From positions 1 to 36,649 of IMG/VR virus record IMGVR_UViG_3300020469_000115: a DNA stretch of 36,649 bases; one strand, 5' to 3'. Positions 1 to 8,253 of this stretch are shown piece by piece. The DNA comes from a virus. Under the pieces are notes generated by a model. The model was not told the DNA's origin. It saw nothing but the letters and a program-made list of their open reading frames with translations, and ran no database searches. Every line of letters starts with the position of its first letter. Position 1 is the first letter of the stretch. Both the position numbers and the translations under genes were made by a program.

Positions 1-50
1 TGTAATTTTATAGCCCACTGCAAATCTTCTGGTATATTTTTATTTGTCAT
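1..50 (-). CDS. 5' fragment of the ADP-ribosyltransferase-like gene (duplicate of the right end)
   Basis: Read on the minus strand from the ATG at 48-50, this encodes the first 16 codons of the protein complete at 35882-36574 (it starts MTNKNIPEDL). Bases 1-55 are identical to 36525-36579. It is a copy produced by overlapping ends of a circular or terminally redundant genome, not a second gene. Confidence 0.9.
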   Translation of the reverse strand, partial: MTNKNIPEDLQWAIKL

Positions 51-186
51 TGTTTCCCCTTGTTTCTATTCTTGCTTTTATTCTTGCTTTTTCTGACCTG
101 TAATCATTCAAAATAATTACTCCCTTATCTCTTAAAGCATCTTCTTTTTTAGTTTGCTCAATCATTCTGTCTATGTAATCTGTCAT
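40..186 (-). CDS. 48-residue hypothetical protein, present in only one end copy
   Basis: The ORF starts at the ATG at 184-186, which overlaps the TGA of the upstream 91-residue gene (ATGA). It ends in TAA at 40-42 after overlapping the ATG of the ADP-ribosyltransferase-like gene at 48-50. The protein begins MTDYIDRMIEQTKKEDALRD and is charged and probably helical; I recognise no family. Its boundaries nearly match the 136-bp segment missing from the right end copy, so it behaves as a removable one-gene cassette in the operon. Overlapping start and stop codons on both sides suggest translational coupling. It could modulate one of its neighbours, but nothing in the sequence shows this. Confidence 0.65.
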   Translation of the reverse strand: MTDYIDRMIEQTKKEDALRDKGVIILNDYRSEKARIKARIETRGNNDK

Positions 187-458
187 AATTTTCTCCCTAT
201 GTGTTCAATAACTTCTGGCATAGACTTAACCAACAGCTCTATATTTTCTGTTACGCCCTTGTGAATTTGATTTTTTATAGGAGCAGAAGGGTTTGGAATT
301 TCATAAACAACAAAATTATTAGTTAAAAAATATTTCCAATAATGTAATTTTTTATATTTTGGTTTATCTTTAGCGCCAGAAATTAACTCAACACTACCTG
401 CTATATAATCTTGAGCAGTACAGCCGCCTAGCCATTTTGTTTTAATTTTATTTGCCAT
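183..458 (-). CDS. 91-residue hypothetical protein, first gene of the integrase operon
   Basis: The ATG at 456-458 has a good ribosome site just upstream (GAGGAGAAAG on the minus strand) and sits about 40 bases below a strong promoter. The protein starts MANKIKTKWLGGCTAQDYIA and has a central aromatic stretch (HYWKYFLTNNFVVYEI), with no signal peptide or membrane segment. I do not recognise the family. It opens the leftward operon that continues through the 48-residue gene, the ADP-ribosyltransferase-like gene, a 90-residue gene and the integrase. Its last residues depend on which end copy is read: RKL here, and RKQ in the right-end version, where the next gene is the ADP-ribosyltransferase-like one. 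Confidence 0.75.
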   Translation of the reverse strand: MANKIKTKWLGGCTAQDYIAGSVELISGAKDKPKYKKLHYWKYFLTNNFVVYEIPNPSAPIKNQIHKGVTENIELLVKSMPEVIEHIGRKL

Positions 459-495
459 AACTTTCTCCTCTATATTTATTTAAGTTATATAGTAG

Positions 496-523
496 ATTAT
501 AGGGATATTTAGGATAATTGCAA
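496..523 (-). promoter_or_regulatory. Promoter of the integrase/ART operon
   Basis: On the minus strand, TTGCAA (518-523) and TATAAT (496-501) are separated by 16 bases. The expected start is near 489, about 30 bases before the ATG at 458. The -35 box lies just past the stop codon of the last structural gene (525-527), so the integration module can be expressed independently of the late genes. Confidence 0.7.
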
Positions 524-524
524 G

Positions 525-944
525 TTATTTTTTCATGTGTTTTAAAACTTTTTCTAAGTCTTTTACAGTATCTACTTCTTGAAATTCTTTATCTGTAAAA
601 GTTATTTTAGTTGGCGTTTCATCAAACACTTTAAAAATAGTTTTGTTATGTTGCAAACAATAAAAAGCGTAAAGGTCCACCATGCCTTTTTTATATCTTC
701 TTTCTTTGCAGTTGGTAGTCCTTCTCATGTCAAAACACCAGTTAACTCTTTTGTGAGTTTTGTGGCACATTTTTTTTAACTGGCATGTTTTGACTTGGCA
801 CTTATAAATATTTTTTTTGTATTCAAAAATAATATCTGCATGACTGCCATGAGCAACAACATTTACCAAAGGAGAAAATAAAGAGAGAACACTAGCCGCA
901 GCATATTCTCCACACTGTCCAACTCTCAGAGTTGGGAAAATCAT
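525..944 (-). CDS. PD-(D/E)XK nuclease-like protein
   Basis: A 139-residue protein. The N-terminal half shows the layout of small PD-(D/E)XK nucleases of the resolvase type. There is a helix GQCGEYAAASVL containing E13, then AHGSHADIIFEY with D37, then a strand ending CQVKT with Q50 and K52 in the usual E/Q-x-K position. Several Cys and His follow (C54, C60, H61, H64), which might bind metal. This fits a PDDEXK_5-like or Holliday-junction-resolvase-like enzyme acting on phage DNA, but the assignment rests on motif spacing only. It is the last gene of the late operon, one base after the ejection-protein gene, which suggests a packaging or DNA-processing job. Confidence 0.5.
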   Translation of the reverse strand: MIFPTLRVGQCGEYAAASVLSLFSPLVNVVAHGSHADIIFEYKKNIYKCQVKTCQLKKMCHKTHKRVNWCFDMRRTTNCKERRYKKGMVDLYAFYCLQHNKTIFKVFDETPTKITFTDKEFQEVDTVKDLEKVLKHMKK

Positions 945-945
945 T

Positions 946-2595
946 TTATCTGAATAGGCTGTATAAATTTCTTAACGCACTTCTTGGGAGAGGCTGATTA
1001 TCTGGAGTGAACATTCCAGACGAGCTTCCAGAAATATTAGGAGCTGCTGCTCTAACTCCTCTACTCGCAGCATTAATTCCTTCTCCTAAAACTCTGGCTG
1101 CTAATGGGCTTCTTTGTATGCCGCTATAAAGACCTGCTCCTAGCAAAGCAGGAGCAGCAGCAGACATAACCGCTGGATTAATTAAGCCAAGTCCTAATGC
1201 TCCAGCTGCAACAGCGTTAGATACTGTTCCGCTGTTAGGAGATGTTCTTGGTAAAACTTGCTGACCTGCTTCTGTTAAATCTGCAAAGTCAACTTTTCCA
1301 GTTGAAGAATTTATTTTTCCAGCGCTTTTATCTCCTTGTCTAGCTGCTCTGCCTAATTGCGCTGGGGTAAAAGTTGCAGCGTTAGAAGATGTATTAGCTC
1401 TGCTTAAAGCTATTAATTTTCTATAAGCGTCTTTGCTTTGTAAATATTTGTTTAATTCTTTTCCGCTTAGTCTAGTTCTAAACCCTTCTTCTGCTATTTC
1501 TAAAGCGTCAGCTAAAAAAGTTTTGGTAGAGTCTGGAGAAGTTCTTAGGCTTGGTATTTGTTTTCTAAAAAGCCTATCAAGCTGTTGCAAATCTTGTCCA
1601 GTAACTTTTTTATTTCCGCTTTTACCAATAAGTATTTTTGCAAACGCTGACATTAAAGCTTTTCTTTGCACTTCGTCCACTTCATCACTTTGTTTTAAAA
1701 CAGATTGAAAAAATCTGTAAAGCTCTGTTGGATTTTTAATTGACAGTTTTGAAACAGAGTCATCTATTTGGTTTTTAACTCCAGATACTAATTTTTCAAA
1801 AGCTACTGGGCTGCTCATGTCTTTAGATATTTTTACGCCAGTTTTTTCAGCTAGTTCGTTTAGAGCAGCAACATTAAATGTTTTAAAACTTTTTTCTAAC
1901 GGACCAGACATCATGCCAAGAGGCATATTTTCTTCTAGCTGCCTCATGCTTCTGCCTACCATATTTCCGTCAAGCATTTGTCCAGTGGTTAAATCAACAT
2001 CTTTGTTCATTAATTTCCTAGCGCTTTGACTTATAACTGGAGTTAATGCTCTGACTCCAGCTCCAACAGTTCCGCCAATAGCAGCTCCTTCTACTCCACC
2101 AAAAGCTCTATCTCCAACTGATTTTAAAATCCCTGCATTTGGGTCGCTTTGAGTTGTTCCCATGCCATAAGCAGCTCCTTGCGCCATAGAAGTTTTAATA
2201 GGATTTTTAGCGGCAAACTGTCCTAGTTTAGCCATGTTATTTGTTATGCCAGATGTTGCTAATTTTGCTCCTCCTCTCGCAGCTGCTTGACCTGCTAAAG
2301 AAGCTCCTCCAGTAAAAATTGCTGGTAAAACTGCTCCAGCTATTTCTGTTCCATAAGCAACAGCTGGGTTAACATCTCTAAATTCGTCTATTTCTCCTCT
2401 AACTTCTTTAACTATTTCGTTGTAATCTTTTTCAGAAAACATACTTCTTATAGACGCTTCTACTTCATCTCCAAAACCAAAAGCTAAACCTTGTCCTAAT
2501 AATGTTCTGGCAACATTTTTTCCAGAAGTAACATTAGATTTTTCTTCGTTTAGTTTTTCTTGGATTGTGTTTGGATTGTATTTATATTTTGACAT
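946..2595 (-). CDS. Internal virion (DNA ejection) protein
   Basis: A 549-residue Ala/Gly-rich protein. Residues 30-60 carry a pattern (GQGLAFGFGDEVEASIRSMF) that recurs in large phage injection or internal virion proteins. Long hydrophobic Ala/Gly segments lie near residues 85-110, 165-190 and 460-495, as expected for a protein that inserts into or crosses the host envelope with the DNA. Residues 240-400 look helical and charged. It is third in a run of large virion proteins (5418 to 946) downstream of the tail genes, like the internal core genes of T7-like phages. A predicted role in extending the ejection channel rests on composition and position. Confidence 0.65.
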   Translation of the reverse strand: MSKYKYNPNTIQEKLNEEKSNVTSGKNVARTLLGQGLAFGFGDEVEASIRSMFSEKDYNEIVKEVRGEIDEFRDVNPAVAYGTEIAGAVLPAIFTGGASLAGQAAARGGAKLATSGITNNMAKLGQFAAKNPIKTSMAQGAAYGMGTTQSDPNAGILKSVGDRAFGGVEGAAIGGTVGAGVRALTPVISQSARKLMNKDVDLTTGQMLDGNMVGRSMRQLEENMPLGMMSGPLEKSFKTFNVAALNELAEKTGVKISKDMSSPVAFEKLVSGVKNQIDDSVSKLSIKNPTELYRFFQSVLKQSDEVDEVQRKALMSAFAKILIGKSGNKKVTGQDLQQLDRLFRKQIPSLRTSPDSTKTFLADALEIAEEGFRTRLSGKELNKYLQSKDAYRKLIALSRANTSSNAATFTPAQLGRAARQGDKSAGKINSSTGKVDFADLTEAGQQVLPRTSPNSGTVSNAVAAGALGLGLINPAVMSAAAPALLGAGLYSGIQRSPLAARVLGEGINAASRGVRAAAPNISGSSSGMFTPDNQPLPRSALRNLYSLFR

Positions 2596-2597
2596 TT

Positions 2598-4232
2598 TTA
2601 TTGTGTTTCTGTTTCTTCTTCTTCTACTTTTTCAAAATTGCCTGCAAAAAAGTTAACTAAATCATAGCCGCCATTTTCGTTTCTTAAAGCTATTGTTTGT
2701 CCGTCCCTTAACATTCCAGTTTGCACTAAATTTTCAAGTCTAGTATTTCCGTTTGCTTCATCAATACCAAAATCTGCTATATCATAAATTTCAAAAACTC
2801 TTTTAACTGGTAAATCTACTCCGCCAATATTCATTGTTGCTGCATAAGAATTATTAATTTGTCCGTCTTCTATGCTTTCTCCTCTTTTTTTCGCATCATC
2901 TAAAGATTTATTATAAGCTGCGTCAAAGCCAGCTAAAGTTCTGTTAACAGCAAAATATCTTTCTCGCAAATCTTTATAATTTATATCTCTTTCTCCAGTG
3001 TTAATCATAGTATTAGCAATAACTAAGTTTCCTTCTTCAGTTTTACCTAAAGACGGAGCTGCAGCTTGATAAAGGCTTGCTTCAAAATCAGAAGTTGCTC
3101 CAGACCCAACAGCTCTCATTCTTGGTACTAAGTAAGAAGAAGCAGCAGTAAAAGCTTCTTGGTTTGATACATTAGCAAATTTTGTGCCAGTTGCATCTTC
3201 TATTATTTTTTTCCATTCCAAAGTAATTTCTGAAATAGGACCAGTTATCTTTTCTCCTTTTTGTATTGCGCTAACTACAATATTTTTCATGTTATTTAGT
3301 CTTGGCGAAAACTCTCTATAAGTGTTTATTGACTCGTCCATATCTCCAAGACGACCAACATCTAAGTCAACTAATGCCTTTGTTATTGCTAATTCTTTTT
3401 CTCCTTCTAAGTCAACTCCAGAGGCATTTTTGAGGTTTTCGCCAATTTGGTCGCTTACCAATTTTTTATATTCTTCAGAATTAGGGTCTAAATTTGGATT
3501 AGCTGTCTTCACTTGATAATTAGCTGTTCTAACTGCGCTTGGCAAGTCAAATTGATTGCTAAGAGCGCCAGATATTGCAGCTTGGGCTGTGCTTGGGTCA
3601 TTAGCCATAGCCATTGCTTCTGCAGGAGAATAGCCGTTTTTAATTAATAAGTTATATGCAGATTGTTTTTGTTTTTGGACATTACCTATTCTTTCTTGTT
3701 CTTGAGCTAATAACATTTCACTTTGTCTTCTGTTCGCAGCTCCTACCGCAGCACTTTCTCCGCTTAAAATATCTGAAAGGACATTTAATATTTCTGCAGT
3801 TCCTTTATTTCTAGCTCCTTTTCTTGATTTATTATATGCTTCTAAATCTGTTGGGCTAAGTTGTGCTATTTGTTCTTCAGATAATACAGTTCCGCCTCCA
3901 AACTCAACCATAAAATCTCTAGCAGCTGGCTTAAAATTTGCAGCTCCTTCAGCTCCTACTGCTAAATAAGGAGAGGCTGCTTCTTCGCTTAAAAAAGTTG
4001 TTGGGTCATAACCAGCCCTATCTTTTTCTGTACCTATACTTTGGTTAAATGCTACACCACCGCCAGCAGGATTAACAAAATCTGCTTTAAAAAAAGGAGA
4101 TTGAGGGTCAACATAAGACTCAGCAATTTGTTTTCTAGTAAAGGTTTTGTCCATAAACGGATTAGGCGAGCCAAAAGACCCTAAAGGAGCTACACCTCCA
4201 TTAAATAAATTTAGTAAATCTTTAGCTGCCAT
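2598..4232 (-). CDS. Large internal virion protein
   Basis: A 544-residue protein, Ala-, Asn- and Gln-rich. It starts MAAKDLLNLFNGGVAPLGSF, has a flexible Gly/Pro-rich N-terminal third, then a long helical region (about residues 135-320) and a C-terminal acidic tail. I see no enzyme motif. It overlaps the upstream gene by 11 bases and sits two bases before the next ejection-type gene, so the three are probably co-translated and assembled together. I infer an internal or ejection protein from size, composition and position; a specific family is not recognised. Confidence 0.6.
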   Translation of the reverse strand: MAAKDLLNLFNGGVAPLGSFGSPNPFMDKTFTRKQIAESYVDPQSPFFKADFVNPAGGGVAFNQSIGTEKDRAGYDPTTFLSEEAASPYLAVGAEGAANFKPAARDFMVEFGGGTVLSEEQIAQLSPTDLEAYNKSRKGARNKGTAEILNVLSDILSGESAAVGAANRRQSEMLLAQEQERIGNVQKQKQSAYNLLIKNGYSPAEAMAMANDPSTAQAAISGALSNQFDLPSAVRTANYQVKTANPNLDPNSEEYKKLVSDQIGENLKNASGVDLEGEKELAITKALVDLDVGRLGDMDESINTYREFSPRLNNMKNIVVSAIQKGEKITGPISEITLEWKKIIEDATGTKFANVSNQEAFTAASSYLVPRMRAVGSGATSDFEASLYQAAAPSLGKTEEGNLVIANTMINTGERDINYKDLRERYFAVNRTLAGFDAAYNKSLDDAKKRGESIEDGQINNSYAATMNIGGVDLPVKRVFEIYDIADFGIDEANGNTRLENLVQTGMLRDGQTIALRNENGGYDLVNFFAGNFEKVEEEETETQ

Positions 4233-5418
4233 AATTAAAAATTTTGCTGTAGTTAACTAATAAATAACCATTTTTATCTTTAGAAACTGCGTTTGGAATA
4301 TTTTGTACTTCTTGAGCCATAACCCCAACATTGTATTGATATTTTTTATCCCAGCCCATTGATTGAGCTAATTTATTCCAAGTCCAAGAGTAAATATTTA
4401 TGCCATTTACCGTTCCTAATTTTTTAATATTAGTTTTCATTCTTTTATCAGAGCCAAGATTAGAGCTAGGATTACCCAAGAAAGCTGCTCCTAACTGTAC
4501 TCCAGCGTTTAATACATCTCCAAAACCAGTTTTTTTCTGTGTACTTGTTGTAGGCATAAATGGCACACCAGAGAAGGCTGAAGTCATTAAGCCTAAATTA
4601 TTTGCAAACTGATTTTGTTGCCTATCAAACTCGCCCATTTCAAAATTAATTTGGTCTTGTGCTAAGCCTCTTTGAGCGCTTCCAGTGCCTAATAAACCTT
4701 GGTTAGCTAAATATTGATTTTCAAGCAAAGCTAATTCTATGTCTTTGCTTCTGTCCATGCTGGCATCTCCTAGCAATGCCCTTCTTAAATTTAATTCGTT
4801 TGTAGCATCAAGCCCTCTTTGGTCAAAGCCAGCCATTGCTAAATTTGCTTCAAGGTTTCTGTCTGCTTCGCCTCTTGCTAATTCAGAAGCTCTGTCAAAA
4901 CTCCTAGAATATAAATCAGCTGAAGCGTCTGCTACTTCTTCTAAAGCAGCTTGATTAGTTAAAGCATTTTCTACAGCCAATCTGTCTCCGCCATAAGCAT
5001 TAGCGGCAAAAGCTTGGTCTGCATTTTGATTAGTTTGCATTAATCTAGCTTTTTCAATGTCTTTAGTTACTCTGTCCATAACGCCAGTATTAAATTCATT
5101 CATATAAGGAGAAATATTTCCTAATAAACTTCCGCCAGAAACTTCTCTTGGACCAACAGCTGCATCTCCTAAAAACGGATTAGCGCCAGATAATTGAGAT
5201 AAATTAAAAACTGGGTCAGTGCTAAGAGCAGCTGCAGACATATCTCTTGTGTTTTGAAAAGAGGCTAATTCGTCTGGAGTAAATTGAGCTACCGCTTCTC
5301 CAGTAAAAGGATTAAATTGTAAAGCCTTACCTTCTCTACCAGCTGCATATAATTCTTCGTATGCTTCTTGTTGCCACTCTGGGACACTTGTTGTTGTTGT
5401 AGTTGCGCCTTTGCTCAT
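4222..5418 (-). CDS. Internal virion protein with a C-terminal S74-type chaperone domain
   Basis: A 398-residue protein. Residues 1-310 are Ala/Gln-rich and helical (many NQ, ADQ and LAR segments) like phage internal virion proteins. The last 76 residues form an intramolecular chaperone (Peptidase_S74) domain. It opens SDKRMKTNIKKLG, with the catalytic pair S323 and K328 five residues apart, and contains GVMAQEVQNIPNAV. In tail spikes this domain trimerises the protein and then cuts itself off. Finding it on a protein in the ejection block is unusual, so the gene could instead encode a fibre- or needle-like tail component. A second S74 domain is on the fibre at 11452-12750. Confidence 0.7.
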   Translation of the reverse strand: MSKGATTTTTSVPEWQQEAYEELYAAGREGKALQFNPFTGEAVAQFTPDELASFQNTRDMSAAALSTDPVFNLSQLSGANPFLGDAAVGPREVSGGSLLGNISPYMNEFNTGVMDRVTKDIEKARLMQTNQNADQAFAANAYGGDRLAVENALTNQAALEEVADASADLYSRSFDRASELARGEADRNLEANLAMAGFDQRGLDATNELNLRRALLGDASMDRSKDIELALLENQYLANQGLLGTGSAQRGLAQDQINFEMGEFDRQQNQFANNLGLMTSAFSGVPFMPTTSTQKKTGFGDVLNAGVQLGAAFLGNPSSNLGSDKRMKTNIKKLGTVNGINIYSWTWNKLAQSMGWDKKYQYNVGVMAQEVQNIPNAVSKDKNGYLLVNYSKIFNYGS

Positions 5419-5420
5419 TT

Positions 5421-5819
5421 TTATAAATCCTTTGAAATTACATTTTCAGCTTTAAAGCCTAATTCTTTTGGTATCTTGCGAAGCCAGCCCAAGCGACCTC
5501 CGCCATAAAGTCTTTTAATACCACACCGTTTAGCAAAAATTTCTATATCTTTCATCATAGACTCAAGTTCTTCATATTTACCACCACAGAATAACAAGTT
5601 CATAATTCTTGCTCTTGGGTATTCTATGCACTCAGTTACCATTGCAGAGTTTTCGCCACTCCACAACATAAAAAAACCACTTCTTATTTTACACTCAATA
5701 TCGTCTATTGTGTATAAATCCTGCCTTAATACGGCTTTTTCTATAAATGGCTTGCTTTTAGCCCATTTTTTATCAAAATCTTCAAACAACTTGTGTTGTG
5801 CTAACTGCGCCTGCATCAT
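5421..5819 (-). CDS. GNAT-fold-like protein beside the ejection genes
   Basis: A 132-residue protein with an alternation of strands and helices like a GNAT acetyltransferase: IDDIECKIRSGFFMLW, then ARIMNLLFCGGKYEELESMM, then a late GIKRLYGGGRLGWLRKIP. The usual acetyl-CoA loop (Q/RxxGxG/A) is not clear, so it may be catalytically inactive. T7 gp13, also made beside internal core proteins, has a comparable size and a reported GNAT-like fold, so a virion assembly role is possible. The start overlaps the previous gene by 38 bases; a second Met lies one codon in. Confidence 0.45.
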   Translation of the reverse strand: MMQAQLAQHKLFEDFDKKWAKSKPFIEKAVLRQDLYTIDDIECKIRSGFFMLWSGENSAMVTECIEYPRARIMNLLFCGGKYEELESMMKDIEIFAKRCGIKRLYGGGRLGWLRKIPKELGFKAENVISKDL

Positions 5820-6009
5820 TTACTGTTATTTTATATTTAGTTCCATTTGGAGAAACCAAAACTATTTCAGTTTGGTCAGCTCCATTAGCCTCAATTCTTT
5901 CGCCTTTATTAAAAGTTAATCCAGTAAAATTTTCTATTTCTGATATTAAGTATTGAAAATAAGTTGGGCTGTAATCTCTTGCAGGTCTAGTAAAGGCTTT
6001 TCTTGCCAT
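5782..6009 (-). CDS. 75-residue hypothetical protein between nozzle and GNAT-like genes
   Basis: A small protein starting MARKAFTRPARDYSPTYFQY. The C-terminal half is predicted beta (TEIVLVSPNGTKYKITVNDAG). Its ATG overlaps the last base of the stop codon of the nozzle gene, and its end overlaps the next gene by 38 bases, so it is translated within the tail-gene run. I recognise no family. Position suggests a virion or assembly part. Confidence 0.6.
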   Translation of the reverse strand: MARKAFTRPARDYSPTYFQYLISEIENFTGLTFNKGERIEANGADQTEIVLVSPNGTKYKITVNDAGAVSTTQVV

Positions 6010-7520
6010 TATCTTCTGCCTCTTGGTCTAATATCTGCTCTGATTTTTCCAACTTTAAAATCATGCGTAGTTGTTCCAGTAACAGTCATTTGAAGTTGTC
6101 TAGCTGCAAATCTTGCATCTGTATAACCGTCTGCAGAGTCAAAAGTAAAACTTCCAAAATCTGTTTCTGGTCCGTTAGGAGCAAACTTGCCTTTAAAGCT
6201 TAAAGTTAAAGCAGAAACATTAGTTGTTTCTTCATCTGTAATTATATGATTTACTTGAGAAATATTATTACCGTTATTAATTTCTAAAGGTCCAGTTTTG
6301 CAAAAAGGTACAGCAGTTCCTAAATTTGGCGAGTTAAATAAAACTGTGCTTTCGTGTTGATAAACAAAACCAGAGCTATCGCAAGAAACTGGATAATCTA
6401 AAGAGCCAGCATCAAACCAGCAAGACCTATCTAATTCTCCTTTACTCCAAGTTTTGTCAACATGATTATAAATAATATATTTGTTTGGCACTTGAGAGCT
6501 GCCACTTGGGAAAAACCATATTATTTCATTAAAATTACTGTTATAGCCTCCACAAGCAGTTTGTCTATAAACATGGTTTAAATCTCCATAAATAAAATCA
6601 TGCACTTCGCAAGGCACTTCTGCAACTTGACCGTCAAAAGAAAATACGGAATTTTCTCCAAGCCAATACAAAGTATTTCCAGTAGAAACAACAGACCTAA
6701 TTGCTAAAGTTTTACAATTATCTCCAGCTGTTTGGATACCATATACAAAAGGAGAGCCAGAGTAATACATTCTATTAATACCAGAGTCAGTAAAAATTAT
6801 TATGTCTGTTTCCCATTTTTTTGCGCCTAATATTCTTCCGCCAGTAGGAACATTTAATGAGCCTGCGGTGTTTGTGCTTGCAGCCGTCCAAGTTGTAAAA
6901 TCTTCTCTTGAAGACCAAGCAACTTTTCTTGGGTCAGCAGCACTACCAAAAGCTATTAAATGCCTTTCATTAGAAACTAAAATAGAAGTATTATTTAATG
7001 GAGCGTTGGCATGTATTATTGTTGCTATTGTGTCTGCAGTAGCTCCAGAGTTTGGATTCCATTTATATATTTTGCCGTCTGAGCCAGAGCAAAATACTAA
7101 AAGCTCTCCCCAGTTTGCAAAAGCAAAAGACTTAGTATCAAACGCTAATCCAGATTGACTTCTAGCATCTCCAAAATCTTCTTCTCCATAATGATAAGCT
7201 CCATAACCTAAAGGAGAAGTAGCTGCATCTGAGCTAAAACCAGTTGGCGTTATATCAATCCAGTTATCATTATAATTAACATAAATTTTTTCTCTTGTTC
7301 CTATAACTAAAACTCTTGCTCCTAAATCATCTCTATAAGAATAAACACCTATTGGAGTTCCTGATAACGCAGTAGTTTTTATTCTTTCCCAGCCGCCTAT
7401 AGGTCTTAAAAAGCCGTTTTGAAACCTTACCAAGTTTCCGTCAACCCACCTACCAGAGTTAGCATATTCAGTTCCAGCTGTAACAATTCCTGCTGGTGGA
7501 GTTATAGGGATTAGAGCCAT
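6009..7520 (-). CDS. Tail nozzle / DNA-stabilisation-type protein
   Basis: A 503-residue, beta-rich protein. The N-terminus is characteristic: PITPPAGIVTAGTEYANSGR, then VRFQNGFLRPIGGWERI, as in many podovirus tail proteins related to the P22 packaged-DNA stabilisation protein gp10 and to nozzle proteins. Repeated Trp/Gly strands (for example WGELLVFCSGSDGKIYKWNP) look like beta-propeller blades. It would close the portal channel and form the tail tip. It follows the accessory cassette by one base and precedes the internal virion genes. The fold call is by pattern, not alignment. Confidence 0.7.
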   Translation of the reverse strand: MALIPITPPAGIVTAGTEYANSGRWVDGNLVRFQNGFLRPIGGWERIKTTALSGTPIGVYSYRDDLGARVLVIGTREKIYVNYNDNWIDITPTGFSSDAATSPLGYGAYHYGEEDFGDARSQSGLAFDTKSFAFANWGELLVFCSGSDGKIYKWNPNSGATADTIATIIHANAPLNNTSILVSNERHLIAFGSAADPRKVAWSSREDFTTWTAASTNTAGSLNVPTGGRILGAKKWETDIIIFTDSGINRMYYSGSPFVYGIQTAGDNCKTLAIRSVVSTGNTLYWLGENSVFSFDGQVAEVPCEVHDFIYGDLNHVYRQTACGGYNSNFNEIIWFFPSGSSQVPNKYIIYNHVDKTWSKGELDRSCWFDAGSLDYPVSCDSSGFVYQHESTVLFNSPNLGTAVPFCKTGPLEINNGNNISQVNHIITDEETTNVSALTLSFKGKFAPNGPETDFGSFTFDSADGYTDARFAARQLQMTVTGTTTHDFKVGKIRADIRPRGRR

Positions 7521-7521
7521 A

Positions 7522-8253
7522 TTAATTGTTTATTTTATAATGTTTATGCAATTCAAGCCATAACGGCTGTATTTCTTTCCAATAACTAGAAGGCAAAATA
7601 TTTAATTCTTTTCTGACTTCAAGTACAGATTTATTAAACATTTTGTCAAAATCTACTGACATAAGCCACTTAGATTTTTTGCCTATTTTGTAACCTTCTA
7701 TAATTAATTTAATAAGTATGTAAGGCTGTATATATTTAATTTTATACCAAAACTTAATATTTTTAGTTGTAAATTGATTTTTTATAGACATAAAAAAACT
7801 AGCTAATAATATTGAAAAATAAGACCAACGCCATTCATTTGCCAAGTTATTACTTAAAACCATAACTTCGCCAATAGGAGTAGTATCATATTCATTTAAA
7901 AAATGAATTAAATCGTGTTGTAACATAGCGTGTTCAAAAAAAAGTTTTTCTTTTTTGTTTTTGTATTTTAAAGTTTTAAGGCTGGTTTTATACAAATCAT
8001 CTTGCATAGAGTTCATGTATTCTTGAAATTCAAAACCAAAAGTATTTTTTTTAAATTTTTTATTTGTTATTTTTTTTAAATAACTGCCTTCTTTATATAT
8101 TTTTTTTGAAACATCAAGCTTGTTAAATTTTTTTAATAAATGTTTATTTCTGTTTTTATCCAAAGAATTAACAAAAGAAAAAATATCATTTAAATCTACT
8201 GAAATATAACTTTTAGACTTGTAATATTTATAAAACAATTTAAAAAAATTCAT
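7522..8253 (-). CDS. Coq4-like metal-binding protein
   Basis: A 243-residue Lys/Phe-rich protein. Residues 113-129 carry HDLIH followed by exactly eleven residues and Glu. This HDxxHx11E pattern is the metal-binding signature of Coq4, the ubiquinone-synthesis scaffold protein recently linked to decarboxylation of the quinone ring. The Glu lies in IGEVMVLSNNLANEW, matching Coq4 (GE then a hydrophobic helix). The N-terminal third is very basic. It overlaps the upstream gene by four bases (ATGA) in a cassette with a 2OG-Fe oxygenase inserted among tail genes. A lipid- or quinone-related role in the host is possible; a virion role is not excluded. I am fairly sure of the motif, much less of the function. 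Confidence 0.6.
   Translation of the reverse strand: MNFFKLFYKYYKSKSYISVDLNDIFSFVNSLDKNRNKHLLKKFNKLDVSKKIYKEGSYLKKITNKKFKKNTFGFEFQEYMNSMQDDLYKTSLKTLKYKNKKEKLFFEHAMLQHDLIHFLNEYDTTPIGEVMVLSNNLANEWRWSYFSILLASFFMSIKNQFTTKNIKFWYKIKYIQPYILIKLIIEGYKIGKKSKWLMSVDFDKMFNKSVLEVRKELNILPSSYWKEIQPLWLELHKHYKINN

Larger units (their letters stand above)
1..261. repeat. Left copy of terminal overlap, with a 136-bp extra segment
   Basis: Bases 1-55 equal 36525-36579, and bases 192-261 equal 36580-36649. The 136 bp in between are absent from the right copy. The genome therefore closes into a circle of about 36,524 bp, or is circularly permuted. The two ends come from molecules differing by one small gene (40-186). 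See the right copy at 36525-36649. Confidence 0.9.

Noticed and set aside
1-50. Second ADP-ribosyltransferase gene at the left end
   Set aside because: It is identical to the start of the gene at 35882-36574 and is explained by overlapping ends of one circular sequence.
579-779. Plus-strand frames opposite the late genes (for example 579-779, 6802-7158, 18193-18573)
   Set aside because: They are mirror frames of well-supported minus-strand genes, with no ribosome sites and no plausible protein pattern.
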